Source of the DNA: Lytechinus pictus | Taxonomy: Eukaryota > Echinodermata > Echinoidea > Temnopleuroida > Toxopneustidae | NCBI RefSeq assembly: GCF_037042905.1 | Contig: NC_087252.1 | Span: 13,945,201 to 14,009,200, forward strand | Length of the DNA stretch: 64,000 bases | Direction: 5' to 3' | Shown: in pieces, positions 43,501 to 55,281 of the stretch | Numbering within the stretch: the first letter of the stretch is position 1 | Layout: each line of letters opens with the position of its first letter | Notes under the pieces: generated by a model | Seen by the model: only the letters and a program-made list of their open reading frames with translations | Told to the model about the DNA's origin: nothing | Database searches by the model: none | Made by a program: the position numbers and the translations under genes

Positions 43501-44741
43501 AAATATCTGAATGTGATAGTGCAGACATTGTTGGCAAGTTTAGACAGCTAATACCGACACCAAAGGGTAGGATCTCGATACCAGCCCAGCTCCAAATTTG
43601 GCTTCATTAGCCATAACCCATAAGTAGGTTGGAGCTGTAACCTTGGAAAATGGAGCTGAGCTGGTATCGAGATCATACATACAAATAGCCTCAAATCGCC
43701 CAATGCAGGCATGGATACATACCCACTGGTGTTCCCCTTCACGTCGTATTGTAGGGTACTGCGAGTATATTTTCTGGCCAATCTTGGCATACTCGGTGGA
43801 GGAGTTGATGGTTGGAAATTCTGTAAGATAGTAATTGGCAGCTTCTGAGATCAGTTCTTTCCAGATCACATACTCCTTGCCAATCTCTAGGTGTCGTAGT
43901 ACTCTTTGGCTGAAAGGTGGTAGTGGCGTTCCTGCAGTAATCCGCCGTTCAGTGTCATTAGCATTTTGTGGACTTTGTTCAGTTTCTTGGAGTCTGAAGT
44001 TATCGCCATCTCCTCCAGCTGCTGCACCTGTCAAATGTCGATTTTCAACTTTTTGCTCTGCTTCACCCCTCAATTCCCAGTGCTCTCCCTCCTCTAAAAC
44101 CATCAAGGTAGAATTGCTACATTCCAGCAGAACCTCGTCGTCGTCGATTTCAGTACCATCCTCCTCCAGCACGATTCCCTCAATTCTTGCCATCCCAAGC
44201 TTCACTTTAGCTATGGACACAAATTAAAGAAAATTCACTTGAAATATTAACTATCGTAAATTGCTTTTGCCATGTTTAAATGCTCTCATTATCATACCAT
44301 TAATGTCCATAATATTGATCACATAACTTGTGTGTTTCATAAAAACTGAGGTAAAACATCATTTCAAATGGAACTAGAAATATAGCCGAAGGTGATTAAT
44401 ACCACCATCAAACAATCTAGTATCACCTTACCTCACTTTTTTGGCCATAATATGCTGTTACTATGGCAATGCACCTTTCACCGCTGTTGATATGTGTTTT
44501 GCACATCTACACCTTAAGACCTATATTTGTGCTAAAGTTATCACCAAAAAAAAATGAAACCGTAACATGGAACATAAAACATATGCACATGACATAATTC
44601 ATGCCTGGAACTGAACCATCACTGGTGGACTGGTGGTTATCAACAAGAAAAAATACCTTTTTCGCAGAGTTCTTCATATGTGTTCGCCACAGCCATCTTT
44701 TTTTCAAGGCGGTTGGCCCTCCACAGCTTGAATACTGGCAT
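39067..44741 (-). CDS. CIDE-N domain / SAMD3-like protein, 7 exons
   Basis: Seven minus-strand exons with GT/AG signals: 44741-44657, 44210-43723, 42951-42786, 42302-42094, 41415-41301, 40344-40243, 39399-39067; about 498 residues. Residues 1 to about 76 form a CIDE-N domain (MPVFKLWRANRL, YEELCEKAKVKL, LEEDGTEIDDDEVL, LMVLEEGEHW), the fold of DFF/CIDE apoptosis proteins. The rest resembles the uncharacterised 'SAMD3-like' multigene family of fish and invertebrates: SFFTKCLSQKIRHIRWQ, a helical middle, and a C-terminal VIFVTGEEDVTGCFIVSD module. No catalytic motif is seen. Exon 5 has one extra base that breaks the frame. The gene sits inside the putative large transposon, so it may be cargo. 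Function unknown. Confidence 0.75.
40243..40344 (-). CDS. CIDE-N/SAMD3-like gene, exon 6
   Basis: 102 nt, acceptor 'caatctactgcag', donor gtacgt, phase 0-0. Encodes GPLELLPLIQYIEKKT and a basic segment ending EAVISIKK. Confidence 0.7.
40501..40530. repeat. (TA)n microsatellite
   Basis: TA run in intron 6 of the CIDE-N gene, followed downstream by C and A runs at 40660-40687. Confidence 0.9.
40743..40830 (-). repeat. Possible tRNA-derived SINE relic
   Basis: Minus strand has a B-box-like GAGTTCGAATC preceded by 'ctagttgttatgtagaatgt', which could be a decayed A-box segment. No clear body or target duplication. Weak. Confidence 0.3.
41301..41415 (-). CDS. CIDE-N/SAMD3-like gene, exon 5, with 1-base frameshift
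   Basis: 115 nt between 'tttttattttag' and gtaagc. Read with one base fewer in the T run at 41400-41403 it encodes ILHDFQLLRGRDSLDELESC and KFMRAIEELKSTGSKE and joins both neighbours in phase 0. As printed the frame meets TGA soon after. Either a sequencing/assembly error in a homopolymer or an inactivating mutation. Confidence 0.65.
42094..42302 (-). CDS. CIDE-N/SAMD3-like gene, exon 4
   Basis: 209 nt, acceptor 'tatctctctttcag', donor gtaaga; phase 1 to 0. Encodes ENTVTDDSADQCLKELSKEW, CLGHIRLLLEKTFATNQKWI and VEPILKRIPCYSDGRM. Confidence 0.8.
42786..42951 (-). CDS. CIDE-N/SAMD3-like gene, exon 3
   Basis: 166 nt, acceptor 'tctcttatgatatag', donor gtaggt; phase 0 to 1. Continues exon 2's ...GEHQW with SFFTKCLSQKIRHIRWQQ and a lysine-rich segment that could be a nuclear localisation signal (QQKKKTNPK). 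Confidence 0.75.
43723..44210 (-). CDS. CIDE-N/SAMD3-like gene, exon 2
   Basis: 488 nt, acceptor 'gtgtccatag', donor gtatgt; phase 1 to 0. Completes the CIDE-N domain, then an acidic, low-complexity linker (LTGAAAGGDGDNF, TEQSPQNANDTERR) and a helical block (KEYVIWKELISEAANYYLTE). Confidence 0.8.
44657..44741 (-). CDS. CIDE-N/SAMD3-like gene, exon 1
   Basis: 85 nt from ATG to the donor gtattt, phase 1. Encodes MPVFKLWRANRLEKKM and VANTYEELCEK, the first half of the CIDE-N fold. The chosen ATG opens directly on the domain's first strand. Confidence 0.75.
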
Positions 44742-45070
44742 GCTGCAGTTATACAGTGTAATGTTCTAAATCTGCTTGATTAGCCTCTAATGGCAGACAG
44801 TAGTTCTGTGCAGAATACAAAAGAAATCCTGTATTTACATATGTTTACAAACAGACTGATTTTCAATCCAAATTTCATTAATAATACATAGACTCATAGT
44901 GTAAATCCAAATGTGCATAAGAATTTGAGCAGCGATATTATATCAATTTCATCAGTTTTCCTTCCACATGATACTAATAAATTACTATCATAATATTCTA
45001 CAAGATTATTTTTTTCCTGTTGAATTTGATTTTGTTGATCTATTATGATTCTAATTATAGAGAGGGTGCA

Positions 45071-48000
45071 TGTTCAAAGTCACCCCAAGGTGGGATGAGT
45101 GGTGACCTTGAACAACCTGCAAAAATGGACCCATGCTTTAATACTTCACACTTGTAGACGGGTCAATATATGGTTTGACCCGGAACAAATTGCAACAAAT
45201 GATTTTTCAACGGTATTTTGTACTATTTGACCTCAGGAATAACATACTAAAAATCTACCAAAATCCGCATCCGGGAAAGTGGTTATTTTCAAGATGGCGT
45301 CCAAGATGGCCGTTATTCACTAAAAATGGATATAACTCACTCATTATCCACCATAGAATCCTATTTGGATTCATATTCCATGGTCCAATGGGTAAAAGAA
45401 TTTATTTATACAAGTTAGAGTGAATATTAGCACTCCAGGGTACCAGGAAAATCCAAGATGGCGCCCAAAATTGCTGCCCTAGTCTAAAAAATCAACAATT
45501 CATCTATTCCTTACTTAAGTGGCTTTAATTTGGTTTCCATTCGATTGTTTTAATGATGAAGTAGTACGTCGGGACAATTTTCAAGGACAGCTAGTGGTCT
45601 GGTGTGTCGGAAAATCAAAGATGGCTTCCAAAAATTGAGTTTAAAATGGCTGTTAATCCTTAAAATGGACATAGCTCATATCACATCCACCTGAGAGATA
45701 TGATTTTGGTGTCTAGACCATGGTCAAATAATACATTGGGACAAGTTACAAGGACAGTCAGTGGTCCGGTATGTTCAAAAATACAAAATGGCTTCCAAAA
45801 ATGTAAAAAGAGCAAAAGAGTAAAAAATGCTGTTGCTACTTAAAAAAAAAACAACATAGTTTGTTCAATATCCGGGAATATGATTTTTGTGCCTATATCA
45901 TGGTTAAATGGGTCAAATAATAAATTGGGGTAGGTTACAAGGACGATTGGTGGTCACGTATGTCCAAAAGTCCACGGTGGCTTAAAAAATAGTATCAATT
46001 AGCCGCGATGGTATTCAAAAATTGACATATTTCATGTTTTATTCGTCAAGGGCATATGATTTTGTTGCCTATATCGTGGTTTCAAAGGCAGAAAATTAGT
46101 TACAAGGACAGTAAGTGGTCCAGTATGTCGAAAAGCTTCCAAAATCGGATTCTAAAATGACTGTTGTTACTTTAAAAATGGACATAGTTCATTTAAAATC
46201 CACCTAGGAGTAATGATTTCGGTGTCCACACTATGGTTTCATGAGTAAAATAATACGTTTGGACTGGTTACATTGGTATGCAGTTGTCCAGTTTGCCTAA
46301 AACACAAGAGGGTTTTTAAAAAAAGGAATCTAAAACGACTCATATCATTCAATAGTGGTCAGAGTTCTACAATATTCATCTGCAAGAAATAATGTTGGTG
46401 TCCAAATTGTGGTATGAAGGGTCAAAAAGTACATTCGGACAAGTAAGAAGGATGGTTAGTACCCCATTTTGTCAAATAATCCATGATGGATTCTAAGATT
46501 TCATTAAAATGAGTGCTGTAACCAACTCATGAAACTATATGATAACTTGTCCCCATGCATTTAAGTGTAGGCATCAAGATTATTTCTAACAGGTAGACAT
46601 TTTATGTAACAGTAGTCACTTTAGAACCCATTTTTTAAAGCAAACTTGGATTTTAAGGCAAAATGGATAGCTGCATATCATGGTAACCAGTCCCAAAGTA
46701 TTGTTTGACTCTTGAAACCCTAGTGTAGACACCAAAATAATATCCCCAAGGTGTATTTATAATGTTCTACATCCACTTTTAAGTAACAGCAGTCATTTAA
46801 GACCCCCATTTTAAAATCCATCTTTGATTTTTGGACATACCTGACACCTGACTGCCCTTTCAACTTAACCCAATGTATTGCTTGACCCGGTAAACTCTAG
46901 TATAGACAGCAAAATCATACCTCTATGGTGTATTTATAATAAACTATGCATACTTTTAAACAGCAACAGTCAATTTACACTCCATTTTTAAAGTAATCTT
47001 GGATTTTTTAACATACAGACAACTGACTGGTCTTGTAACTTACCTAGTGTATTACTTGACCCTTTTAAACCATGCTTTTAACACCAAACTCATATTCCCC
47101 AGACAGATATTAAACAAACTATGTCCTTATATAAGTAACATCAGACATTTTTTACTCCATTTTTGGGAAGCCATCTTGTAATTTTGGACATACTAGACCA
47201 CTGACTGCCATTGTCTTGTCCTAATATATAATTTGACCCTTGAAATCATAGTTTAGACACCGAAATCATATCTCACAGGCGGATTTAAAACGAGCTCTGC
47301 CACTTTACGTATCAACAGCCATTTTAGAATCAAGTTTTGGAAGCCATATTGGATTTTTGGTCATACCAGACTAATGCCTGGCCTTAAAACATGTCCTAAT
47401 GTATTATTTTGGCCCTTAAACCAGTGGTTTAGACACCAAAATTGCATCTCCCATGCCGATATGAAATAAGCTATGTCCGCTTTATGCATCATCAGCAACA
47501 TATTTTTAAAGAATAATTTTTGGACGCCATCTTCGATTTTTGGACATATCAGACCATTGACTGTCCTTGTAACTTATCCTAATATATTATTTGACCATTG
47601 AAACCAGTGGTTTGGACATCAAAAACAAATATCCCAGGCCATAATGAAATGAACTATGTCCGCTTTAAGTATTAGCAGCCATTTCAGAATCAATTTTTAG
47701 AATTCATCGAGGATTTTTGCACATGCCAGCCCACTGACTTTCCTTGTAACTTGTCCCAATGTATTATTTGACCCATTTAACCCATGTATAGACAAAAAAA
47801 AAACAACACATTTCTGGACATTGAGCAAACTATGTCGTTTTTTTTAAGTAGCAACAGCAATTTTCGACTCCATTTTTGGAAGCCATCTTGGATTTTTTAA
47901 CATACTGGACCACTGACTGTCCTTGTAACTTGTCCCAATGTCTTATGTCCCAATGTCTTGACCATTGAAATCATGGTCTAGACACCAAAATCCTTATGTC

Positions 48001-48670
48001 CCAGGCGGATATGAAATGAACTATGTCCATTTTAATTATCAACAGCCATTTTAAACTCCATTTTTGGAAGCCATCTTGGATTTTTGGACACACCAGACCA
48101 CTGGCTGTCCATGTAGCTTGTTTCAATGTACTATTTCACCCAAAACCATTGAATAAAAAACAAACTTAGATGAATTTTGGATTTTCAGCCCATGGCAGCC
48201 ATTTTGGGCGCCATCTTGGATTTTCCTGGTACCCTGGAGGGCTTATAATTCTTTCTTGCCTAAATCAATTTTTGTACCACCAGACCATGGAATATGGACC
48301 GAAATAGGATTCTAGGGTGGATAATGTGTCATTTGTATCGATTTTCAGTGAATGGCGGCCATCTTGGACGCCATCTTGAAAATAACCCCTTTCCCGGATG
48401 CGGATTTTGGTAGATTTTTAGTATGTTATTCCTGAGGTCAAATAGTACAAAATACCGTTGAAAAATCATTTGTTGCAATTAGTTCCGGGTAAGGCTATTT
48501 TTGGTCGTATATTGACCCGTCTATTGAGTGTATCTATCAAAACTGTACACGTGAAAGAGTGTACCATAGACCGTATTTTAGAAACAAAATAACTGAGCTT
48601 CTAGCGGATTATAAAACTTTATTTTCACAAATCCAGTGTTCAAAGTCACCCCGTCATGGTGACTTTAACA
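45071..48670. mobile_element. 3.6 kb fold-back element with ~165-190 bp tandem repeats
   Basis: Ends carry TGTTCAAAGTCACC (45071) and GGTGACTTTAACA (to 48670), each forming its own hairpin. Inside, a 300-bp segment (45160-45420; cgcatccgggaaagtggtta, aagatggcgtccaagatggc) is mirrored at 48200-48520. The rest consists of 165-190 bp units containing 'gtggtccggtatgtccaaaa', 'aagatggcttccaaaa' and 'aatacattgggacaagttac', in plus orientation up to about 46560 and in minus orientation from there to 48200. No coding sequence. It separates the CIDE-N gene from the transposase gene. Confidence 0.85.
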
Positions 48671-48864
48671 CAAAAATATTATACTGATTGAATGAAATTA
48701 TGCCTTTGTAGTTATTTGATCTCGACCTACATTGTATTAATAAACATTTACCCCTAATTTGTACATATCGGCCTTACTGTCTTATACTGTATGTTTAGAA
48801 ATGAAATGAAATTTAATAATAAAGCTAAGCAAAACAAAATGCTGCTCATTTTGTCAGCAACTTC

Positions 48865-51441
48865 TCAAAGGCTTTCACAAGTGTAAGTATACTTGTTCAT
48901 GACACATATGTCACCATGATGTTTATGCACGCTCAGAGGCCATTTGGAAAATAGCTTTGCATATGGTACAATCCGGTACTCACGAGTTGGTTCAAGGATA
49001 TATGCCAAGACATGGGTGTCAAAGCATTGAATATGCATGCACTTCACTATAAACATTGTATTTCCTTCAAAGAGGAAAATGCCCTCAACAAGTCCGAACT
49101 GTGGCATGTCATCTTGGTAAGCCAAAACCAGACAGCAACCACATCTATAGTCACGACCCAAAATCACAACATCGTTTGTCCCGTACACACGGAAGTTCTC
49201 GTCCATTTCATGACCAAGGATATCAGTCATGGATGCAACAAGGTGAGGAAATGCTTCTTGGAAGACAACAGTATCTCCTTCCTTGACGATGTCACCTGCA
49301 TATAGGAAGGACTCTGATCTTTTACCATTTGTGGCACCATGTTGTTTGTAACACATGTACTTTTGGTGTTTAGTGCTTATGCTCAAAGGCAAATTTTTGA
49401 AGCATCTCCATTTCTTTGTCTTGAAAAAGCCATGTTTGGCTTCAAAGCGCATACACCAGTGGTTCCTCAAGGGACCATACTGCACAAGCTGTTCCGGCAA
49501 ATGCAAGCAATAGTGCATTTTTGGAATGACCCGTGCCCTTGGATAGAGAGACACAAATTTTGTGTGATGTTCATACGTCAATTGTCTTAGAAGTGCTGCA
49601 GTAGTCAACATACAAGTTGGGGATGTGGCAAGAAGGGTCATTTGAACAAGCCTGAGAAAATTGAGCCATTTTTCATTCATCTTTGGTACTTTATCAGCAA
49701 CAACCAGAGGAAGGATAGTAATAAGGGTCATCATTGCTGCAGATGTCTGTTTGATTCTGCCCTTATCCTTGAGGGAATTAGCATCAATTATTTCTGGACG
49801 GGCTGCACACTCCAAATAGGTGTATGGGAAAGAAAGAATTTTGAAATTGAGCCACTTCAAGGTGAAATACTTGGACTCTTTAACAAAATCTGTAAGCAAA
49901 AGCTTGAGCTCATATGGGACTAAGCCTTCAAGCAAAATGTGCATGGGGTCTTGTACAAAACCTGAGCAAAGTTTGAAATCAGGAATTTCAGACAGACAGC
50001 TTCTGGTGTTCACACCCCATTCCTTGCTCCAGTATGTTTTTGCTTCTTTAGATAGGGGTGATTCTAGGGCATCACATCTCCTTTTATGTTCTTCCTCATC
50101 CCTCTTCCTAAAGTTGATATCGACAAACTCTCTTTGCATTTCAACTTGTGTAGCCTCACATTCTCTGCATGCCTTGTGGGCAAATCCAACACCTTCTTTG
50201 AAGCCAGCAAGCCATTGTGCTGCAAGGGTGTCACATGGCACAATGACAAGATTTCCTTCAATGAGCACTTGCTCACCATTTATTTCAACATTGATTCCTC
50301 CACTTGACAATGACCTCACTGTTGTGATGAATTCATCCAACAAAGATTGAGGCCCATACTTCCTAATATCCTTTGCTTTAGCAACACCCAAAAGTTGTAT
50401 GGCATGTAGTCCTGATCTCAATTCTGGGGGAATGTTTGCAAGAGTGAAGTAAAACATACTCAGTTTGTGTTTCTTTGTGTGAGAGCCAATTGGGTTGACA
50501 ATTTCAATGTCATCTGTGTTGAGGATTATTTGAAGGGCTTTTGGGTTTCTGCTGAATAAGTCATTAGACTTGACGTAATTTCCATCTCCAATGTCACACA
50601 TGAAACCAGAAGAACTTGCATGCCCATTGTTTACATACTTCCATATTTCTGGCACATGAAGCAAATTAACAATGCTCTCCAAAAAAGGAATCTTATACGC
50701 TGTGACATCTTTCTTCACAAGTCTGCCCTTAACAGTAACATATCGTTCACCAAGTTTAACTGCAGCTGGTGGGATGTACGACAATTCTTTCTTGTAAAAT
50801 GAGTCTCTGGACCTCTTTGTTGTTAAATCATGCAAAGGTGTTGACGAGTTGGGTCTCTTGATGGAGTTTACCACTTCTGCAGAAACATTTGCATTTGATA
50901 ACATGTTGCAAATTTGTGCATTATTTTTGGATAACTGTTCATAAACCACATTAACAACAGACTCAATAATCTTATTCACTGATTTTTCAGATAGATTATG
51001 TTCACATTCCAGAGCTAGTGTAAATGAAGCAGCATTCAATTTCTCAACACTAGTCTGTGACATTCTCACATCTTGATTTTCTGCAGCATGCACATCAACA
51101 CCATCATTCTCCCCATCATCAGGAACGTCCTCATCTCTTTCGATACCACCATTATCAATTACATCCTTGTGCTTTCGACAAACATGAGCTTTGAATGCTC
51201 CCCATGATTTGCTTGAATACAAACAATCAGGGACACTGCAACAAACTAAAAAATTTGGATCATGCTGATGTAAACGAACCACATGAGAAACGAATTTATC
51301 ATATGAATTGCAGGCAAAGCAGCACATATAACATTTGAAATTCTGCTCATCACCTGGACCAACCATTTCAGCCATTTTGCATGATGTAGAAAATGGAGCA
51401 GTCAATTTAAATTGTGACAGTGTGAGTGCAACAAGCAACAT
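48865..51441 (-). CDS. CACTA/EnSpm-like transposase with two zinc fingers
   Basis: Intact 858-codon open frame; the ATG at codon 23 (51375, aaaATGg) is the likelier start. Residues 37-91 hold two C2H2 fingers (CYMCCFACNSYDKFVSHVVR; CSVPDCLYSSKSW...HVCRKH). An acidic linker precedes the core. Core blocks match a transposase family widespread in sea urchins, cnidarians and fish that is assigned to EnSpm/CACTA: NTDDIEIVNPIGSHTKKHK (about 308-326), CDTLAAQWLAGFKEG (403-417), QDPMHILLEGLVPYELKLLL (498-517) and HYCLHLPEQLVQYGPLRN then WCMRFEAKHGFFK (643-674). The candidate catalytic acidic residues are D310/D311, D404 and D498. It lies in the putative CACTGTAAAA-bounded element, reading away from its right end. 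Integrity suggests recent activity or selection. Confidence 0.7.
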   Translation of the reverse strand: MLLVALTLSQFKLTAPFSTSCKMAEMVGPGDEQNFKCYMCCFACNSYDKFVSHVVRLHQHDPNFLVCCSVPDCLYSSKSWGAFKAHVCRKHKDVIDNGGIERDEDVPDDGENDGVDVHAAENQDVRMSQTSVEKLNAASFTLALECEHNLSEKSVNKIIESVVNVVYEQLSKNNAQICNMLSNANVSAEVVNSIKRPNSSTPLHDLTTKRSRDSFYKKELSYIPPAAVKLGERYVTVKGRLVKKDVTAYKIPFLESIVNLLHVPEIWKYVNNGHASSSGFMCDIGDGNYVKSNDLFSRNPKALQIILNTDDIEIVNPIGSHTKKHKLSMFYFTLANIPPELRSGLHAIQLLGVAKAKDIRKYGPQSLLDEFITTVRSLSSGGINVEINGEQVLIEGNLVIVPCDTLAAQWLAGFKEGVGFAHKACRECEATQVEMQREFVDINFRKRDEEEHKRRCDALESPLSKEAKTYWSKEWGVNTRSCLSEIPDFKLCSGFVQDPMHILLEGLVPYELKLLLTDFVKESKYFTLKWLNFKILSFPYTYLECAARPEIIDANSLKDKGRIKQTSAAMMTLITILPLVVADKVPKMNEKWLNFLRLVQMTLLATSPTCMLTTAALLRQLTYEHHTKFVSLYPRARVIPKMHYCLHLPEQLVQYGPLRNHWCMRFEAKHGFFKTKKWRCFKNLPLSISTKHQKYMCYKQHGATNGKRSESFLYAGDIVKEGDTVVFQEAFPHLVASMTDILGHEMDENFRVYGTNDVVILGRDYRCGCCLVLAYQDDMPQFGLVEGIFLFEGNTMFIVKCMHIQCFDTHVLAYILEPTREYRIVPYAKLFSKWPLSVHKHHGDICVMNKYTYTCESL

Positions 51442-52273
51442 TAATAATTAATATTTTATCAGCCATGAACGTACCTGAGCTAAGAATAAATATTGCCACT
51501 TCAGCAACAAAACTTAGACCTAGACCTAGGCTAGGCCTATCTCCACACTCTTCCAAATTCAAACAATATTCCAAGAAAGTCAGACTCAAAGTCAACTCAA
51601 ACCCATTTTCAGTGGCAGTGATTCAATAAATTAAGAGTCTTTAACTAAGACTTTAAAGTTTTAATAGACCGATTAGACTTAATTGCTACATGATGTATGT
51701 ACTTTAGTTCAGATAGACGTGTGCTTAATGAGACTAAGCTAAGTTAATTCCAATTCCTGAGAAGTTTCAGAAGCACCCCAGCGGGGCCCAGGCTATAGAC
51801 TAGTCTATAGACTGCGAAGACTATCTAACGTTAGAGACTAGAGACTAGAGTAAGACCAAGCAAAAGACCTAGTCCGAGACCCGAATACGGAATAGGCCTA
51901 GACCAAGTTACTGATTAGAGTCATAGAGATCGATCTAACTTGCATGTACTGAGGCCGAGATCTGTAAAGACTAATTAGCCTACTAAGGCTAAGCCACTAA
52001 CAGTTAGAACATCTCTAAGCTAGCGTTAGCTCTACTGAAATAACTACTCTCACTGGCCCGCGGCGCGGCTGACACGTAGACCTATAATGATGTAGATCTA
52101 CTGTACACTGACAGCTCAAAACTCAATACATTTATTGCTTCTCTTTACGGTTTAACATTTTAAGAATATTCGTAAAAATTATGAGTCCATGTACTATTGG
52201 TAATATTTTTGACTTGTTGATCAAATTCATAAACTTACATTAAAAGATTGACAGGATTTCCCGCAGATTACAC
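51442..52273. other. 5' flank of the transposase gene
   Basis: Contains 'gacctagacctaggctaggc'-like short repeats and a 16-bp palindrome (tatagactagtctata, about 51795-51810). It probably holds the promoter and 5' UTR of the transposase gene. Nothing else is seen. Confidence 0.4.
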
Positions 52274-52485
52274 CAGGGCCCCGTTGCATAAAGCTTTTGC
52301 CAGACTTATTTTTGCCATAGTTTTTCTATGGCAAAAACCTTAGTTTTTTGCCAGAGTTTCAAATTCGGTCAAAATTTCATGGCAAAAAAACTCTGGCAAA
52401 CTTTTGCCAGAGTTTTTTAAGTTGCCAGAGTTTTTTAAGATTGAATAAACTTGAACGAGGATGAACGCCGATATCAGCCGATATC

Positions 52486-55281
52486 GCGATCGGTATCTGC
52501 GGCTGCTGAAAAAATCATGGAGACTCCATATAACGGTAAGCTTGATATTTTTTAAATGAAATGTGTTGATATTTGCTATTTTTATCATTATAAGTCGATT
52601 AATTAGTTGCAAAAATATCTGTGTATTGTTTTGAATCCGTGCTCGCACCGTGAAAGTGAGATTCACGATTTTTTTACACGTTTGAATCGTCCCATTTTTG
52701 TGTCGCAAGCGCCTGCGGGGTCTGCCTCTCGGCCATGTCTATTGCCGCCGGAGCTTCGGCATGGTGATGTGACCGCGCTGGTCGCACTTGGTGCGCCAAC
52801 AGCTGAAACCACCAACTGCATCGACACGTTTGGAAAGCTTATTTATCGTATTTCTCTTGCTATGATCACACATTCTACATTATGATTAGTATCAGTAAAT
52901 GAAAATTTCATGTTGTTCAAATCAATTTTTCATGTTAGAATTGAATTGAATGCAAAGCCAAAGTTGCAAACTTTGGACCACCGTCACTGTCGGTCGTTAC
53001 CAAGTCAGACAAGTTGAATTGAAGTTGGTTAGATTCTAGACCTACAACAACAGTTAGATCGAATTTTCAGATCTAACTTTAGGCATAGAATCAACATTCT
53101 TGATCTAAGTTAACTTTTTCTGAAGAAGTTGAGACTTCAGTCAATCAGTTTGAGGGCTCCACCGTGAAGCCCCTGACTGAATGCCTGAGGCTGAGTGAGG
53201 TACATGTTCTATTATTAGTATTACTATTTACGTAGGCCCTTAAAAAAGGTGCGTAGCTGTAGAGCTAGAGGTAGTAGAGCTAGATTAATGGTTGGCGCAT
53301 AGACTCTCTTCTACCAGGTGCAGATCTAGAGCCTGTGTCTTTACTTAGTACAGTACTACAGGGCGCGAATTGGCACTAGGGCCTACAGTGCAGTGCTGCA
53401 ATCCAACAATTTTGACAACTCTGAATGGTGGCTTTAATTTCTCCCTTAAAAATTTGAAATAAAATAGGGGGGGAGGCAGTCGTACCAATTGACCCCCTTT
53501 CCCTGGATCTGCTATAGGTGACCCCACATGAAATTGCGACATCATGATCATGAACAGTACTTAGCGTAATGTGCCAAAAATTTTGAGGGGGCCTGACACT
53601 GACAATGGCGTAGGGGGCAAATCTTAAAAACTGAGCAATCCAAATTTTTTACACTTTTTTAAATACAAAAAAAAAAAAATGTACGCCAGTGAACGTGAAT
53701 CTATACAGTGGCTAGAGATTAAAAATTGGGCTCAATTTAAAGCTTGTTATAATCCAACACTCTGCAATTTATTTCAATTAATTGAAATTAATGATCTGAT
53801 GACCACTAAAGTAAAAATCTTGAAAATCCTTCATAAAAAAATTCTTGCAGAGAAACAAATCATATATATAATGTTATTTTGGGGCTGAATGGAGACTATG
53901 GGATTGTTGTATTAGTATTAACATGCATTACTATGTTTTTTAAGGGGCTAGAATTTTGATTTTGGTCTCAATTGCATATAACATCATTGATTATTTGTTT
54001 AAGATAGAAAATAAAAAATGATTTAAAAATTGCAGTTTTGGAATTTGGATATTCTAAGTTCATATAAATTTGCATATTATGTTGAAGAAATGAACAAATC
54101 CCTTTAGGTTATTTATCATCTGAAAGGGAATTTCAATGATCAATCCAAATATTTTTTTCCAGTTTGTACTGAGCTAATTTTTTCTGTTAAGTTTGAATCA
54201 CTGTAATAAGTCCAACAATTGGAATCAACCATCAAAATGTCCTATCCTAGTAATGGTTTAATTCACCGGCACAAACATATTAGTATATATTCATTTGATA
54301 ATTTATACTGAAAGTAATCTCAATGCAAATATTTGTGTGACTTTATCTAGTCTTAATTTGTGACTCTCTAATAGGATTATTTATTTTCTCATTCAATATC
54401 TAACAGCTTAAATAGTTGAGGTATATACACTGGAGCAACTCAAGTGCATGTGTGACTTTTTGAGAAGAAACCACACAAGGCTGTTGGTTAGCAATCACCA
54501 TGTAAAAGGGTAAGATATACAGCTTAATTTCAAATTAGCCAAAATTCTAATTGCTACCATTTTAAGTATTTATAGACAGGCTTATATTTTATGTTGGTAA
54601 TCTCGATGCAAAGTTTCTCAAAGTGAAAATAATATTTATGAAGAAGAAGTCATTACTGCCTGATAATGTCGAACATAAAGTAGTTATAAAATACAATTTT
54701 TAAAAAAGGTTTCGTCTTCTTGAATAGAAAGAAAAAAAATTGTTTCAGGCATATTTGAAATGAGTAAGAATCCTCATGTTGATTATTTAATTTATACAAC
54801 CCCCCCTCCCCCCCCCAAAAAAAAATAGAAAATGTACCTAATCTCACCTGGCTATGCTAGTGATTGTGTAGACCTGAATCAATAATAGTTAAGTTCATTT
54901 AATTACCTCTTGCAATTCTTTGAAAATTATTATTGATTTTGATTTTTTTTGTCTTTGATATGTCCATTGGAAATGATGAAATCTTATTTTCTTACAATTA
55001 CAAGTTTTGATTTAGATTTTCATGGAATAAAACTGAAAGAGTACAACACATCTTTCTTATAAATTCCTGATTTGAACTCTAGTTACATTAATAGATTGCA
55101 ATTTTAAATTTTGATAACTTACAAAGTAGATAAATAATATTAATTATATGCCATGAAATGAGATTTTTGTCAAATAAATTTAGACAATCTTGACAAAGTG
55201 CAGAGTGTCTTTTCAATTAATATATAGCATATACCTATTTTATGATTTGTTTGTGTTTGCATTTTAAATAAAGGTTTGCAG
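52486..55281. other. Interior of Harbinger-like element, unassigned
   Basis: A GC-rich block at 52640-52830 could be an old exon or CpG-rich promoter. A possible first coding exon (ATGGAGACTCCATATAACG before gtaagc, at 52516) would end in phase 1. The 69-codon frame at 53679-53888 (KVKILKILHKKILAEKQ) resembles no family I can name. Confidence 0.3.

Noticed and set aside
43835-44227. 130-codon plus-strand frame rich in serine
   Set aside because: Antisense of CIDE-N gene exon 2.
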